Assembly: GCA_000328365.1 (NCBI GenBank)
Contig: KB312312.1
Coordinates: forward strand, 128,368-192,367
Length of the DNA: 64,000 nt
DNA from: Capitella teleta
Lineage: Eukaryota > Annelida > Polychaeta > Capitellidae
Reading direction: 5' to 3'
The notes under the pieces are model-generated. The model did no database searches and was not told the origin of the DNA. It worked only from the letters and a program-made list of their open reading frames with translations. Below are positions 46,487 to 61,001 of the stretch, one piece after another (positions within the stretch are counted from its first letter, which is position 1; every line of letters begins with the position of its first letter). A program made the translations under genes and the position numbers.

Positions 46487-47360
46487 AGACATAATAATTG
46501 AACTGTTGTAGGATACGTATTAGACATAATAATTCAATTGCTATAGAGTATATATTGGACATAATAATTCAATTGCTATAGAGTATATATTAGACATAAT
46601 ATTTCAATTGATATAGAGTATATATTAGACATAATAATTCAATTGCTATAGAGTATATATTAGACATAATATTTCAATTGCTATAGAGTATATATTAGAC
46701 ATAATAATTCAATTGGTCTGGGTACGTATTAGACATAATATTTCAATTGCTATAGAGTATATATTAGACATAATATTTCAATTGCTATAGAGTATATATT
46801 AGACATAATATTTCAATTGCTATAGAGTATATATTAGACATAATAATTCAATTGGTCTGGGTACGTATTAGACATAATAATTCAATTGCTATAGAGTATA
46901 TATTGGACATAATAATTCAATTGCTATAGAGTATATAATAGACATAATATTTCAATTGCTATAGAGTATATAGTAGACATAATAATTCAATTGGTCTGGG
47001 TACGTATTAGACATAATAATTCAATTGCTATAGAGTATATATTAGACATAATATTTCAATTGCTATAGCGTATATATTAGACATAATAATTCAATTGCTA
47101 TAGAGTATATATTGGACATAATATTTCAATTGCTATAGAGTATATAATTATTAGACATAATAATTCAATTGGTCTGGGTACGTATTAGACATAATAATTC
47201 AATTGCTATAGAGTATATATTAGATATAATAATTCAATTGGTCTGGGTACGTATTAGACATAATAATTCAATTGCTATAGAGTATATATTAGATATAATG
47301 ATTAAACTGTAATAGCGTAGATATTCGATTTGATAATTCAACTGTTATAGGGTACATAGC
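46487..47360. repeat. 35-bp minisatellite, about 25 copies in two interspersed variants
   Basis: The unit starts TTAGACATAATAATTCAATT and continues either GCTATAGAGTATATA (variant A) or GGTCTGGGTACGTA (variant B, 34 bp). Variant B occurs at about 46715, 46854, 46993, 47171 and 47240. The spacings are 139, 139, 178 and 69 bp, that is multiples of the unit, so a higher-order arrangement exists. Edge copies are more diverged than central ones. It lies directly upstream of the cyclase coding region. Confidence 0.93.
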
Positions 47361-48357
47361 ACATATTTTTAAACCGTTAGACTACTAATTAAGTCTGATA
47401 ATGCAACTGCAATATATAATAAACTTATCGTAATACAACTATTGGAGTTCTTGTTAGACATTATAACGCACATATTGGGTCAATTGGTGAAGTATTACTT
47501 ATATGCAGTACTTGCATAAAAGCCCTTAAGATGATCGTGTTACATGTATACACAACCCTGTCCTGCCAATTAAGTAACAACCTTTTATTCCCGAAACACG
47601 CACTGGTAATAAACAGCGAAGGTATGACAGCCACCTCGCCAGTGGCAAGATGAAACGAGGCAATACCTCAAAATAGGCTCACATAAATACATTCCGGAGA
47701 CACAATCTACGAGCGTCTCGCGACATTCCTCGGGAGACAAAACGCCAAACCAAAGGTCGGGTTATGACCACCCCCTCACCTGATTTGCAGACACTTCTCG
47801 GGACATACTTATGGTCGGTGCCTTAGAGGAGGAATGATATGATGTGTCGTGAATCCTGCCTGATCCATGGATGTCATAAGCGTGCGATTCACGATGTCTG
47901 CGTGGTGTGCATGCAATCAAGCGTGCGGCCATGACACGCGGTCACTGATTGTTATAACCTGGGCACATAGCATTACGTCACACCAGAACACGGTGATGAC
48001 ACTCAAATTTCGGTTAATGAGGCATCAGCTTGAACTGTTATATACATTGCTAATGCGTAAAATGTCCTCAGTTTTGGTACGTGGCTTCGGACCCGTGATG
48101 ACCAACACTACAAGCCCACCAAAGAGAACACGCCAAGCATTCGGCCGCAGAACAGTAAAATATATGCATGCTCTCAGAAACCGTGGCCACAAAGAGTGCA
48201 TGAGGGCCAGTTACGTCGTCAAATCGTGTGGGTACAAAGGTTGCACCGGGTTCTGACGTAATATCATAAATGACAAAACGGACCTTTCTTCTAATCCTAG
48301 AGCTGATTAAAGCCCATCTTGGACCACGATTCCTTCAATGCGGCGAATGAACACTAC

Positions 48358-48414
48358 ACGTCATTTACGTCATTTACGTCATTTACGTCATTTACGTCAT
48401 TTGCGTCATTTACG
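48358..48414. repeat. 9-bp tandem array of CRE-like half-sites
   Basis: Six consecutive ACGTCATTT units (one reads GCGTCATTT). Read on the other strand each gives AAATGACGT, so overlapping units contain TGACGTAA, a CREB/ATF-type core. Confidence 0.9.
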
Positions 48415-51400
48415 AATGTTTATCCGGATATCATACAACGCACACGTGGCGAGAGCGACCGATTCGACACTCTGGTGATTTTGATCTGATCATGGAATGG
48501 CTGAATGTCGTGATAAAACATGAATATTTGAGGAAGACGGAAAAGGGTCAACTCAATTTAGGCAATGGAGCTTAACGATAATTCTCATTGATAAAATGCG
48601 GGACCGGTGCCTCACTATTATGGGTCATTTTGAACTCACGGTAGCCGGAATAGAACCTGTAGAAACAAATATCCCAACTCAAGCGAAAGGCTTAGCGATG
48701 TCACGTGTTACTGTCTCTTACTTTAACGATCAGTTGGCGAATGTTGATGGTCGCTCAGCGTTTTGAGGCATCGCTGTATTTAATATGGGTTTATAAATAT
48801 TTTCTTCTCAAGACCATAGGCATACTCTTGCCAGTTCATGAATATGGTATAAAGGACACCAGAGATTGTTTCGTCAAAGGTCACTCAACATCAGGCAAGC
48901 GCCATGGCATCGATATTGTTTAAAATAATTAATCCGCTGCAAGTGCGAATAGACACATTGACCATTTGCGAGATTGATTCGTTTCTTGGAGGTTGCAAGT
49001 CTTTCAGCGGCGTCAAGGGTTCGTTTGAGCCCGTTAGCTGTTTGCAAAGCATTGAAAAGTGGATCAAAGTTCAACGTTTGCCAACTAAGTGGGAAAGATG
49101 TATTCGTTGGCCAGTCGGTCGAAGTCTGACATCACCGCAACTTATTGCAGACAGAACGAGTTTATTTATTATTTATGTCTTTATTTATTTATTGTTTATG
49201 TCTTTATTTCTTTGTTTGCCTTATTTTGTCTCTCGTTTGATTACATGCTTAATTGATGTCTCGTTGGCTTTCTGGTTTGATGACTCGCTTTATTGATTGA
49301 TGGGTGGATTAATTAATTAATTAATTGGTTGATTAATTGATTAATTAATTGATTGACTGGTTGATTTTTTTTTTTTGCTGTTTGCTTGGTTGGTTGATTT
49401 TTTACTGCTACTGGATTCAGTAGATTAATTGCTCCATCCAGGCACGAGGAAAAAAAGTTTTTCAATGTGAGCCAATGATATAAATACTGCCGCATTGCCA
49501 TTGCTTCAAAGGCTTTAGTGGGGGCATTTTTATCAAAGTAGTAACTCAATTAAAACATATAATTCTGAATCATACGCGGACATGCATGAAATACAGTAAA
49601 AGTTGGTTGGAATGTGGGAGAAACCGAAAGCTGCAAGAGTACTTCGACTTCAGATAAAAACTGAGGCCCACAACGCAATCTAAGTTGCTAGGCGCTGTAC
49701 CTGACGGGCCAGACGACTTAATTGACACAGAGACAGTGTACCTGTGGTGTGGATTGGTCCTTGCTATCCGTCATCCTCTTGCATCGGATGCACATAGCTC
49801 CCCAGTCACCTGACAACCGCCTAATCCGTCCGCACAACTGACCCCAACCGAGGCTCACAGCGAACGGCGATGTCTAGTAATGGCAAGCAAATGCTTCTGC
49901 AATCCTTGAACTTTGCGACAGGCCACGGTAGCCGCGTATATAAAACGGAGGTTGCACATCACTTTGCTCTCTTCCTCTGCGTCCCCCTCTCTTTAAAAGT
50001 ATCGGCCATTGCTGGCCATCAGGAAGGCAGGCCACGCATGCGCAGCAGAGGCCACTGTACCTACAAGCCACCGTTATTTGCAGCGCATAAATCCTGCCTC
50101 AGACTCCTTTGCACATCCGACATCGTCACGCAAATCGGCCGCAGTGCCCAAGTGTTTGTGATGTAAGGAGGCCCACGATTAGGATTACTATTGCAGCAAA
50201 CTTTGTCGACATCGACATCATTTACAGCACTGTGATGACAATGCGTTCTTTCATGATGACCTTCGCACTGAGTGTCCATTTGAGGGTAAAGTGACATTCA
50301 AAAGCAAATCCGTCCGCATCAATGAAGCTCGCGAGAAAACCACACGGAAGTGGTGTCCTTTTGTTTTCAATATCGCGCCGATGAGGGCAGAAGCAATAAT
50401 TTTTGAACAAATGGAACAATAATTGTAAATCTCATACATTGTGAACTTATTAATACTTAATTGAAAGCAAACCAATTTAAAGGAAATTTAATTCAAGGGA
50501 AACGATTTGTAGATTTGGATTGTATAGAATCCGCCAATGGTAGATTAGTTTACAGCAGCAGGCATAATTCCATGTCAGCCAACTCCATCACATACCTTTA
50601 TGGTGGGTACCTCCTCTGCAGTGTCCATGTCGTCGTGTCGAGAGCCAGGAGCAGAATAAACCAGAGACGGGCTTCAGGCGTTACGAACATCTAAGTCAGC
50701 GATAAAATGCGTACTAAAGGCCCTACTAATAAACCCATTTTACCGTGTCTTGTCGATATCGATAGGCCTATCCCTTTCCAATGCACGCCCATGTCTCTTG
50801 CAAATTGCATGCTTCTACCGTTAGCAACGTTTGCGATCGTTTTATCTCTGACTGAACGCGTTTATCAGGGCATTCAGCGCGTCGCTTACACCAGCTCAAC
50901 GAGCTTCTCCACACAACAGATAGCAATGTGTAAATCAGGTAATCCGACCAAGCTGTAACTTTCCAATCTAACATCTCGGTGCGTTTCCATCTCGAACACT
51001 GAGAGCTCTACGCCTACTCTGAACAGATTGAAGAAATAGGCTTCGACGACACTAAAAAGTCATTTTTGGAGCCAATCCAATCTCAACGGTCCAATTTTAG
51101 CATATCAATATCTCAAAAACGCCGTAGAATGGCCATGAAATGTCCACGAGAAAGCCCATCCGTTCCCTTGGTCATCTCAACAGCGACTAAAGGACGAGAT
51201 TGACATTTGTCGGTACGTTTTATTTGTGATATCTGATGGCCCACAACATATTATGAATTTCACCAAAAATGCGACTGCATGCATTTCTAATTTTAAATCA
51301 ACGAATGTTACAATATGGTTAAATATGCCTATAACTGGAGCACAAACACACGACCGTCTAGAACAGATGTTTTCAAAATGAAGCTCACAATTACAGCTTT

Positions 51401-54400
51401 CCTACATCCTTATTTCTTGGCAGTGGTGCCTGTGAGAGATATAGCCACTACTTTTATAAGTGAAACCCCGTCATTTCACGTGTAAGCATAGGTGAGATTA
51501 GTTAGTGCAACTTAGTTTCTTATCACATTGCGCCTGTTGATTCACATGAACGGCGGCAGGACACACGATCATAAAAGGCAATAAGGTTATTCAAATATCC
51601 ACAGGTATTCTGTTGATCTTATCCCCGTGAACTTGAGGACGTATTGGGTGTCGACAACAACAACCAACAGACACGTTTCCCAGAATTTGGCGTCCTCAAA
51701 GTTAAGTGGGCTGGTAATCGACACTGTTGTGTCTCCAATGGACCAAAGTGCATCTCCGATCACTCGCTGAGAAATCCCGTTGTCCGTCAACAGCGATTCA
51801 TAATGCTGGTCAAGTTGAGAACCGCTATGACCAGAGGCCGGTCTCCATGGCTCATACACACTGACCGAGAGGTTTTCAGATTGGTGCATAACTTCAGAAT
51901 CGACCTTATCTTCTTCATAATTCAAGCGGGTGAAACCTTACAATTTACATTCGCATATTTCAAGCCTATGTAAATCAGGGGACTTCCAGTCTAACTAAAG
52001 TAGCAAAATGATCTCCACATTGGATCGATGTACACGATAGCATAAGCGTCTCGGCCCAACATGGTTTAAACCCTTAAACGTTATGAATATGAACGTCTGG
52101 GGCTTAAGAATAGCGTTATGGCCACTAAATGCTTATAGAATGCCTCATGGCTTTTCAGTCAGTTTTCTGCGCAGTCACTAACCAATTGCAACCACTTTGC
52201 ACGGAATTTCTGATCAACGTCGGTTGACATTTGATAAGTCGCAAAGTATTACTTTCGCTATCGAGAAAAATGCTTCACGGACATGTATATTTACGTGTAA
52301 ATTTTATCCAAATATCTCAATTATTTTTTACGACTATTTCAATCTTGTGCCCGATTTACATTGAAATGTTCTTAGAACGACTCAGCTTAACGAACCTAAT
52401 GAATTCAGGCGCAATTCTGAAATGAAAAGTGCAGTGTCTCTATGAATGTTGGCAGCCAGATGACTGATTTACTTGAAAGCGTTAAATTGACAAAATAAGA
52501 TGTCGGGTTTTGTCAAAAATATTGATAGGAATATTTGTTTTCTATATTTGCGAAAGATTTGCGAAAATCGCCATCATAACGCACTTATGAAAGCGAGGTG
52601 GTGTTTCCATAACGAACTGATGTCAGTAAAAGAATTTACATGATGGATTCAGAAGGTCAAGCAATAGTTAATCAACAAGGGGTCATTTTACATTACTGCC
52701 TGCAGTATACTCGTTCTCACAAAACGTTGTTATTTACTGTTATAACCTATAATCCACAATCCTGTTCTATACATAATTATTGCCTATTCCTTCAGGAAAT
52801 TAGGGTTTGCATCAGCATTCGTTGATATGAGTGAGTTCATAAGCTTAGGTCCTTAGGACCTATATATTTATATAATAATAATATTAATAAATAATAATTT
52901 CTCATATTAATAAAACTGCATTGACTAGCTTACAAAGCTGTTCAAATGCGAGGTAACATAAGTGAAAAAAAAAAAAAAAAATCATGAGTAAAAATAAAAT
53001 AAAATCTATGAGTAAAACATGTTACTATAGTTTGTTTATATAACTTACATCCGTCTCCATGTTTGCAAACTTGCCACTATTATTATTACTGGTACTCAAC
53101 ATCATAAATCTCTGACCATGTAGTCATGCAAATGTGTTTCTCATACTAATATCGTGAGCACACGCAGAGTTACAATTTGAACTTGAAAATTATAAAATAT
53201 ACAACTATATAATTAATATAAATCATCTCTTGTTCACAGAGTGATCATTAAAACAGCTGATGAAACAACCTAAATGTAAAAACACTTTATGAATATTTCA
53301 ATTATAACTCATATACTTTATTGTAGGTGTTCTTTTTCTTGGCCACACCAAGGAGAACATGCATCGACCACCCCTATGCCTCAAACGTCTTTCAGCCTCC
53401 AAGGACCCAATGTTAGCTGTGTTGGATGAAGAACTCGGAGAGAGAGAGAGAAAGAGACAACCACTCTGCTGCCTCTGCAACTCCCTCTTCAGATTCTCTC
53501 AGCTATGTCCTGGCTGAGGAGTTTCTTGACGTAGCTGCTGGCACATACGGGGAGCATTCAAACTGCTCAGCCAGGTCAGCAGCCACGTCAACATAGTCCT
53601 CTGCTGACGAGGGATATGAAGGGCCACAGGAAGCGACTGCCTCCATAGAAGACAAATTCTTTGTTTATGGCAGCTGCCTACAAGAATTGAGTGTTCAAGT
53701 TTATATATACTATGCGATAAATTGCCATTAAAAAAAAAAAAAAAAAACACCTGACAATTAAATTTTTGAATGCTTGAAATTTTTATTACTTTACAATTGC
53801 TTTCATAACCTTTAGATAATTGGTTACATGTAACATGAAAAGTCCGTTAGTAGAGTCGTCTAAAATTGTATCTAAGAATCACATAACGATAATGTTAGAA
53901 CCGTTTAAATCGACTGCAGTTAGACCGTAACATGACTACGTTCGTTAGCGAGGTCAAGTTTAAATTTAATTTGAGAATCGGGCCCAGTTAGGACGCTACG
54001 CGCGGCTCTCAGAAAATTGCATTTGGAAGCGACAGAACATTTGTAGCGGAAGTGTGGTTAGTTGCCATGGTGACGACGGCGTGTTAAAGGGCAGAAACAA
54101 AATTGGCGCCGAGCAATTCATACCTGTGCTCAAAAACGACAAATGGACGCATTAACCTCCGTTCGAATGCCAAGTTTGATGAAATGAAACACAAGAGGTT
54201 GAACGAGAACATTATGTAACAATCCCCAATAAAAGTATTTGACCTTTGACCTTTGACCATTTTTACTAAATTCTGTGATCTAGTTATCGTATGCACAGAT
54301 GCAACAGAAAGGAAACTGACCTCTGCCCATTGCAATACAATGTTTAATGAGACGCAGAACCCAGTCTCGCTATGTACAGCGAGACTTTAACATAAATGAG

Positions 54401-57319
54401 CAACCAAACTAATTATAGTACACGTATTGGACGGAGTCCCTGCTGGTGATTAGTGCCAGCCCCGGGGGCACAACCTGCGCTCTACATCAAATCAAAGGTC
54501 AGCCATTGTAACTCGTCAATATGGCTTCCTGACGTTATACCAACGTCAAGTCCATGTGAATCCATGGTCTAATACAAAACGCGAACGTAAGCGTGTCGTT
54601 GCAATCATAACGACCGCTTCAATCGGTGCCTCGATTCGAGGCTGAATTCACTGCAAATCGCATCGACCGAGGCACCCGGCCTTGGAATGCATCCGAATGT
54701 TCTTTCACGGGCATGAAGTGATGCTATCAATTATTAATGTCGCTGCTGATAGGCTGTATAATCACGAGGAATTATTTATGTTGCGAAGGAAAGGTCGCAA
54801 TCCTGGTCTCGATGCGTCCCTCCAATACGCTGCGACGTCTGAATAGTAAATACCCTTTTATATAAGATTCTCTGAACCGAGATCTCGGGCAAGCAATTAA
54901 AAAAGTACTCTCCGATATAGATATTTCCTAAAACATAAGATCCCTAAAATATTGTACATTCTTCATTTTGGCATAAAGTGCTTTTTTTTCTCTCTCTCTT
55001 TTTTCTTTTTTATATTCGCCATAGCATGAGATCAGAGTTGCATCATTGTGCATTGACTGTGCCCTGTCTCTGAAATAACAGAGTGGAAATCAACAAACAC
55101 CAGGCCCTCCGTGGAGTGCTTATGGATCTGCGCTTGGTATTACAGGAGCACTTTGTGGCGTTGTGCCAACAGAACTGCTCTTACAGCGACAACTTCGCCA
55201 AGTGAGGGTTTGCGAGACGTCTGCACCGAAGCGATTGTCGGCTAATTTGCAATTCAATCCGTCCCAAGCTGAAAAACACCCAGCAACAAGCAGACAATAA
55301 AAATGCAAGCGTCTCTCATTCCCTCGCCCTCTCTTCCATGATCGTATTCCGATGAAGGTCTTACGTGGCAGGCAGGGCACATACCCCACAATGCAGCTTG
55401 ATGGGGCGTGACCTTTGACTCGGAAGCGGAAGGTCGTCGTCCTTTCTCCATTGACTACTGAATGTAGGTCAGTCGAACAGCGTGTTATCCATCGGGTAAA
55501 ATATTTTCAACTAAATCACCCAAAGCTCGAATATAATTTGTGGTATTTATTTTAGCAAATCTGCTCACACGAAAACATCCGTGTGACGTTACATCGAGCG
55601 GCAGAATGCGATCCGTCTGAGATCAAATTGCTGTCACACGCAACAGAGAGAGATTTCGCTGATCTGGACATCAACACGAAAAGACAAGGTCATCTATTAA
55701 CATCCCCCTCGATCCAGTAACGGGTATGGTTTCGTTGAGGCGGTGCTGATATTGGAAGATATCACACAAGAGGGGAATATCCGTATGGCTGCTTTAATTG
55801 GTTGCCACAAATTGTGCCTCATATTCCACTAAGTCTGACCAACACTGAACAGAACGCTGAATCGAAATTGCTTTCTGTCTTGTCTCAATTATTTTGAGAC
55901 TATGAACTTGTGATGTGTTTAAATTTCCTTGTTTGGTGTGAATTTTAGATTGCAGGCATGTTTTGTTAAGCGCAATTGAACAATGTTATAAAAATGTCAC
56001 TCATGCATTCATAATATGTATTGTGTCAGGATCTAATGAATCTGTGGAGAGTATGTTTTAATTTTCCTGCACTTTTCAATATGTATAACACGTAATTAAA
56101 CCGGACCAGATCGTGGAGCAACAACCAACAGTAATATCAAGGAAATAGAGTGACCTGCATGCATGTGTAATATCACTTATATGGTCAGGCAGACCTGCTA
56201 CGGTTCTATATATAGAAGTACATTGCAAGTTGCCGGCCTCCTGATCTTGTAGTTAATGGCGTTAGAAGGATATGGTGGGCCGACGTGCTTCGAAGCACAC
56301 GTGAACGCAACAACACAAGTCACATGCTTGCGCCAATGATGTCACTCACCCATTACGTCATCCGAGTAACTACTAGTAACTACTAGTATCAAGTATTTGA
56401 TAACAGTCACCTACTCACCCATTCGCACGAGTGGCCTACTAACTGCTCGTCTTCTTGCGCATGCGTACATCCATTTAGCACAAAGTTACACTTGTAAGCA
56501 CGGCACTGTCGACCGTCTCTTCCATGGAACATCAATGAAGCGGGTGACGAAGGGAGACTTCGTCTACCCAAACACCCTTGGGACGTGTTCCGCTGCAGCT
56601 CTCAGATTGTCTTCTTCTCCCTGATGTCGAATTAATGAGATGTAGGTGTCGGCGAGAATGCCTTTATCGTCGGAGCCTTCGTTGACCCAAATTTTGAACA
56701 TACATTTTTTGCAGTTGGACGTAACTAGGCCATTACATGCGATGAGGTCATCCATCTAATCATGTATATGGATAACAGAGTGCTTCTATTTGTAAACTGC
56801 TGTCATAACAATGCAGCATCAGGTTCATCTACTATGGAAGTGTATGTCGGGAGCGTTTTAAGCAGCAGGTGCTTAAGGGTAATACTTGGAAAATCCCCGA
56901 GAGAATTGTGACATTTCACATTCACAATGTTGTGGTTGCATCAATTGGCATATGATAGTAACAACTAGTGCAGGCAGAATCTATGCTTGTACATCGTTGG
57001 CCTACTATATTTGGCCTCACGTTATTGTCTAGACGAAGTTTGAGACAATGTCAATAATGGTGCGTGTTTCATTAGGACTATGAGGGTCTTGGTGTTTACA
57101 GATACAATTGTTTCGATTGCTTTTTCTATTGATAGTTAAGCATGCCTCTCTCTGCAAAATAAATATCTCAGAATCTAACCTACCTACGTCCGATATCTTG
57201 ATCGAGGTAGTCCAGATCATCATGACCCGTTTAGCTCCTATCAATGCTGTCTGGGCACACGAGCAGTGACCCAGGCAGAATACTAACAGCATCTGATGAT
57301 CACGCAAAGGACAACACAG

Positions 57320-57425
57320 CTTGGATTACAGCCGCAGATCTGACTTAGTTGACGCCGCTCTACTTGTAAATGATCCCGAGAAGAAATTACGGCCAACAGA
57401 TGTGGAGCTGCTAAAGACAGTTCGG
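57320..57425 (+). CDS. Weak candidate internal exon
   Basis: An acceptor (ACAACACAG) is followed by an open frame including DLVDAALLVNDPEKKLRPTD and VELLKTVR, then a good donor (CGG|GTAAGA). The translation looks protein-like (charged, helical), but no phased neighbour was found and no family is recognised. Confidence 0.2.
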
Positions 57426-60400
57426 GTAAGAAGTCGATTTATCAGTATGCCTCCATTAGCTCGGACGTGCGAGCGGAAGAAGGTCTATGCATCAAACAGG
57501 GCGCAGATCAAGGGTCAACTGTCCATGAGGTCACCAGGTACAGGGTGTCGAAATAAACAGAGAAGGACATCGCAGAGTGCATTGCGATGTCAGCCAAACC
57601 CGTGGTTACAGTGTATCAGTGATTGAATCTTTATGCTTGGTTAACCCCAAAAGAGGGGTCACAACCCCGCACTGTTTTAATCTCATCAGCTCCACTGATG
57701 CCCGCAACACCGGAATGGACCACGGGGTTTCTTGTGAGGTCTCCTACACACGGGATTAACGGCCTCCAGTCACACTATATAAGATTCTTACCACCCCTTC
57801 GCGCCAATGTCACAATTTGTCAGCTGCAGCTCTAACCCCCATTGTGTGCATAGTTTATCGAGCCGACCTTCCAGTCAACAAAGTATGCTATCGACAAATA
57901 TTTGGAGACATGTAGCGTTAATTGCTGACCACAGCTGATATACAGAACAATCTGCCCTTAATAATAATTACTCCGTCGAGATGCTACAATTCCATTATTT
58001 TGAGAGCGGTTTTTTATTTTCTGCAGGATGACCACTCAGAAATCATTGTGCAATATGGGAATATTATGGCTCTTCTTATTTATGTTTCCTTTCTGTCTTT
58101 CAGTCTAAACACAGCTGGGCCTTTTCAACACAGCAGACGCCCTGTGAGCACCTAATGCCTCTCTGCTTTACCCTATGCCAGACCCATTTCACCTGAGTTG
58201 TTTTCAGGTGAATCTCGAAGCTTTCATCTAGATGTCCACTTTCAGACTGATGTTTTCTCATTTGAAGTCACATGATGCCGCACAAATGACACAGATTGAC
58301 CAATCTACATGCTGCATTAGTATACCAATATATTGAGATCCGACTCATCTTAAAATATTCTTATATTCATAATCGCAAAGATTACTCCTTCTGTGCACAC
58401 TGAGATAAAAGCGGATCAGAGCTTAAAGAGGAAATCAAGCGGACTTATGCTTTTGAAACGACGACTTATAATTGCCTTCTGCATTATAGATCTCATTTGG
58501 GAGACCCCAGGGGTGCAATTTGGGGCCAGATCAGGCGGGTGGGTAATGTGTGGGTTGCAATCTAGGCTATTGTCCGGGATGTCCCGAAATGAGGTGAGGT
58601 TATAATTCTTGGGTGACACTGCCCAGCTGCATAAGAAGGCCGGGCGCTGTTAGTTAATGTTTATAGTAGCATGCAGGGTAAATAACCTTTTGGATCTATT
58701 GGAAAGGTTAATGGGCAACTCTGGTCCGGGTTTTCTGCTCTGGCGTCCTTGTGGTTGTCGGAGCCGTACTGACACCATTGCCTCGCTGTGACTCATTATA
58801 CTCATTATATGTATGCATAATATCCGCCGAAATAGGTCAACACCCAATCCGTTGTTCAACGTAAACATACCCCAAGATGATTGTGCCATGTCACTCTTGG
58901 GCACGGAGACAAATGATCTACTTGGGGACAAGCCACCCCTGGTCCATCACAGGGCAATTAGGACGGGTCCCCTGATTCTCTTAGTCGACCAAATCACCTG
59001 ATTGTCACTGGCTGTCTTGCTGGTCAAAGAGGACTAAATAACACGCAAGATGTGTCGCAATGACGTACGGGAACCGGAAACGAGTTCAAACAGACAAACA
59101 AACAAACAGTACACATCAAACAAGTGCAGAAATGACGATTGGCTTCTTCACGCTTGTGTGATATGGACGTCAATCGAGGAGTGCGGGACCGGGGATGCGC
59201 CCCACTAATGTGAGTGTTCGTACAGAGAATATGTCCTTATATGCTAACCAGCATTGAATGCGTATTATATGCTTATTTTGTTCATTGTACTCAGCACAAT
59301 GCAGGTGATTAACGTGATTAACAACAGGCTGATGTCAATGTCAACACCTGTGCCAGCACACAATACAGGCGATTATCGCAGGAGAAATATTCGGACATTC
59401 CAGGGTATTCGGTGTCACTGTTTTCTGTGGATAACTCTTGGCGTCGTTCGGAGGTATTTCTCGTAGTGACAGGTGAGGAATGGATAACACGCCACAGGTG
59501 AAGAAGCACCAATGGCACAAGGAAATGTATGATCAACCCTGAACTTCAACGATTCATCACATTATATATGAATAAATAATTTCAAATATTCTTTTACGTG
59601 ATCTCTCCGGCAACATGACGCTATGCAATGATTCAAATGCTCAGCACTTGTTTATATGATAATGTGACAACACCTATTTTTTCATTGAACTTTGCCTTAA
59701 GCATTATATGTCATATGATTTCTTGGGTATCTTTGCACCTTAGACCTTCTTTCAACATATAGCGAGGGGACCACCTGCACAGATGTGACCACGTATAGAT
59801 CTCATTCAGAATTAGAAGAGCAATTCCAATGTCGCAATCTGCCTACACATATATACGCACTCAGATCTTCCAAAATCTGCCCCTTATACAATGCAATATT
59901 TCTCCATCTAGGCACGAGATCTGTTTGCTCATAAACCTTCATTTATTTTCGCATTCATTCACCAACAATGAACACTCGGGTCTCATGGTTTCGACTTTCA
60001 AATCGCAGAAAACTGACCGAAGCTAAGTCACGTGATGTCATGTTTCTTCGTGAGTGACGTTAAGGAGCGAGTTCTTGGAAATCGAGGGATTGGGAAAAAC
60101 GAATGCGGCTGTTACGTTAGGCTAACAAGCATTGTATATCAACTCCGGACGCGGCAGTCACAGCCATAGCCATCATTAGCCGTCATTGGCCAAAATAGCC
60201 ATCACAAAAAATGGCCCTTAGACACAAAGAATGGAATCGTTAGAGATAAACCTTAGTTTTGCTGAACTGGTGAAATCATTAAAATGTCACACAATGCCTT
60301 GCATTGCCTGAGTTATATTTCGCTCAGAACGCTGTGTGACTTACCATTTGAGGTCATGTCCTGTGCCCATAATGCATGGCTTGTTCTGTGCTGATACGGA

Positions 60401-60956
60401 GTGATATCAGCACAGTTCTCATTATATAACATGTTGTCCCGAGGAAGGAGTGAAAGGCTACCTAAAATATGTGTCTCAAGAATCGAGAAATAAATGCTGT
60501 TTTTGCTGAAAAGCCAAAGAAGTGGAAAATTAAGAATTGTCTTTCTACGCTGAACTCAACATCAGACATTGGATCACATCCGGCCATCGCATCAGTTAGC
60601 CACTAATCTCAGCGGCCGACATCAATATAGCGGATACCATTTCGAACATTTCAGGATCCAGAAATGTCTACACACGTCCAGACTGGATTCGATTTTGAGA
60701 AGCAGGATTCCGAGGTCAATGACTGGATCCGCCTGCAGTCCTGTTAACGCTCACGTCATTTGCGTTTCCAGCAATCAGATATTATCCGTGTCCTTGATCT
60801 TCGTTGACCAGCGGTTTCCGTTGCAATATTGATGTCTCCCAAATGGAGCACATTTGAGATGGAACTACGACCGTGATTCCTGCCTCAGCAGGCCGTGCAA
60901 CACGGAACGTAAACTGTTGTCCGTGTTAGGACACTCCACTGGCATTCCAGGTCTGT

Positions 60957-61001
60957 TTCGTTTTGTTTTGTTTCGTTTTGTTTCGTTTTGTTTTGTTTCG
61001 T
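60957..61001 (+). repeat. TTTCG/TTTTG pentanucleotide repeat
   Basis: About nine tandem 5-bp units alternating between TTTCG and TTTTG. Confidence 0.9.

Noticed and set aside
47867-48256. 129-codon plus-strand open frame
   Set aside because: No domain, no splice pattern and no upstream promoter; judged to be chance.
51587-51925. 112-codon minus-strand open frame
   Set aside because: No acceptor, donor or recognisable domain; length is possible by chance over 64 kb.
53298-53750. Possible degraded transposase in a patch of higher GC content
   Set aside because: Neither strand gives a frame with recognisable transposase motifs.
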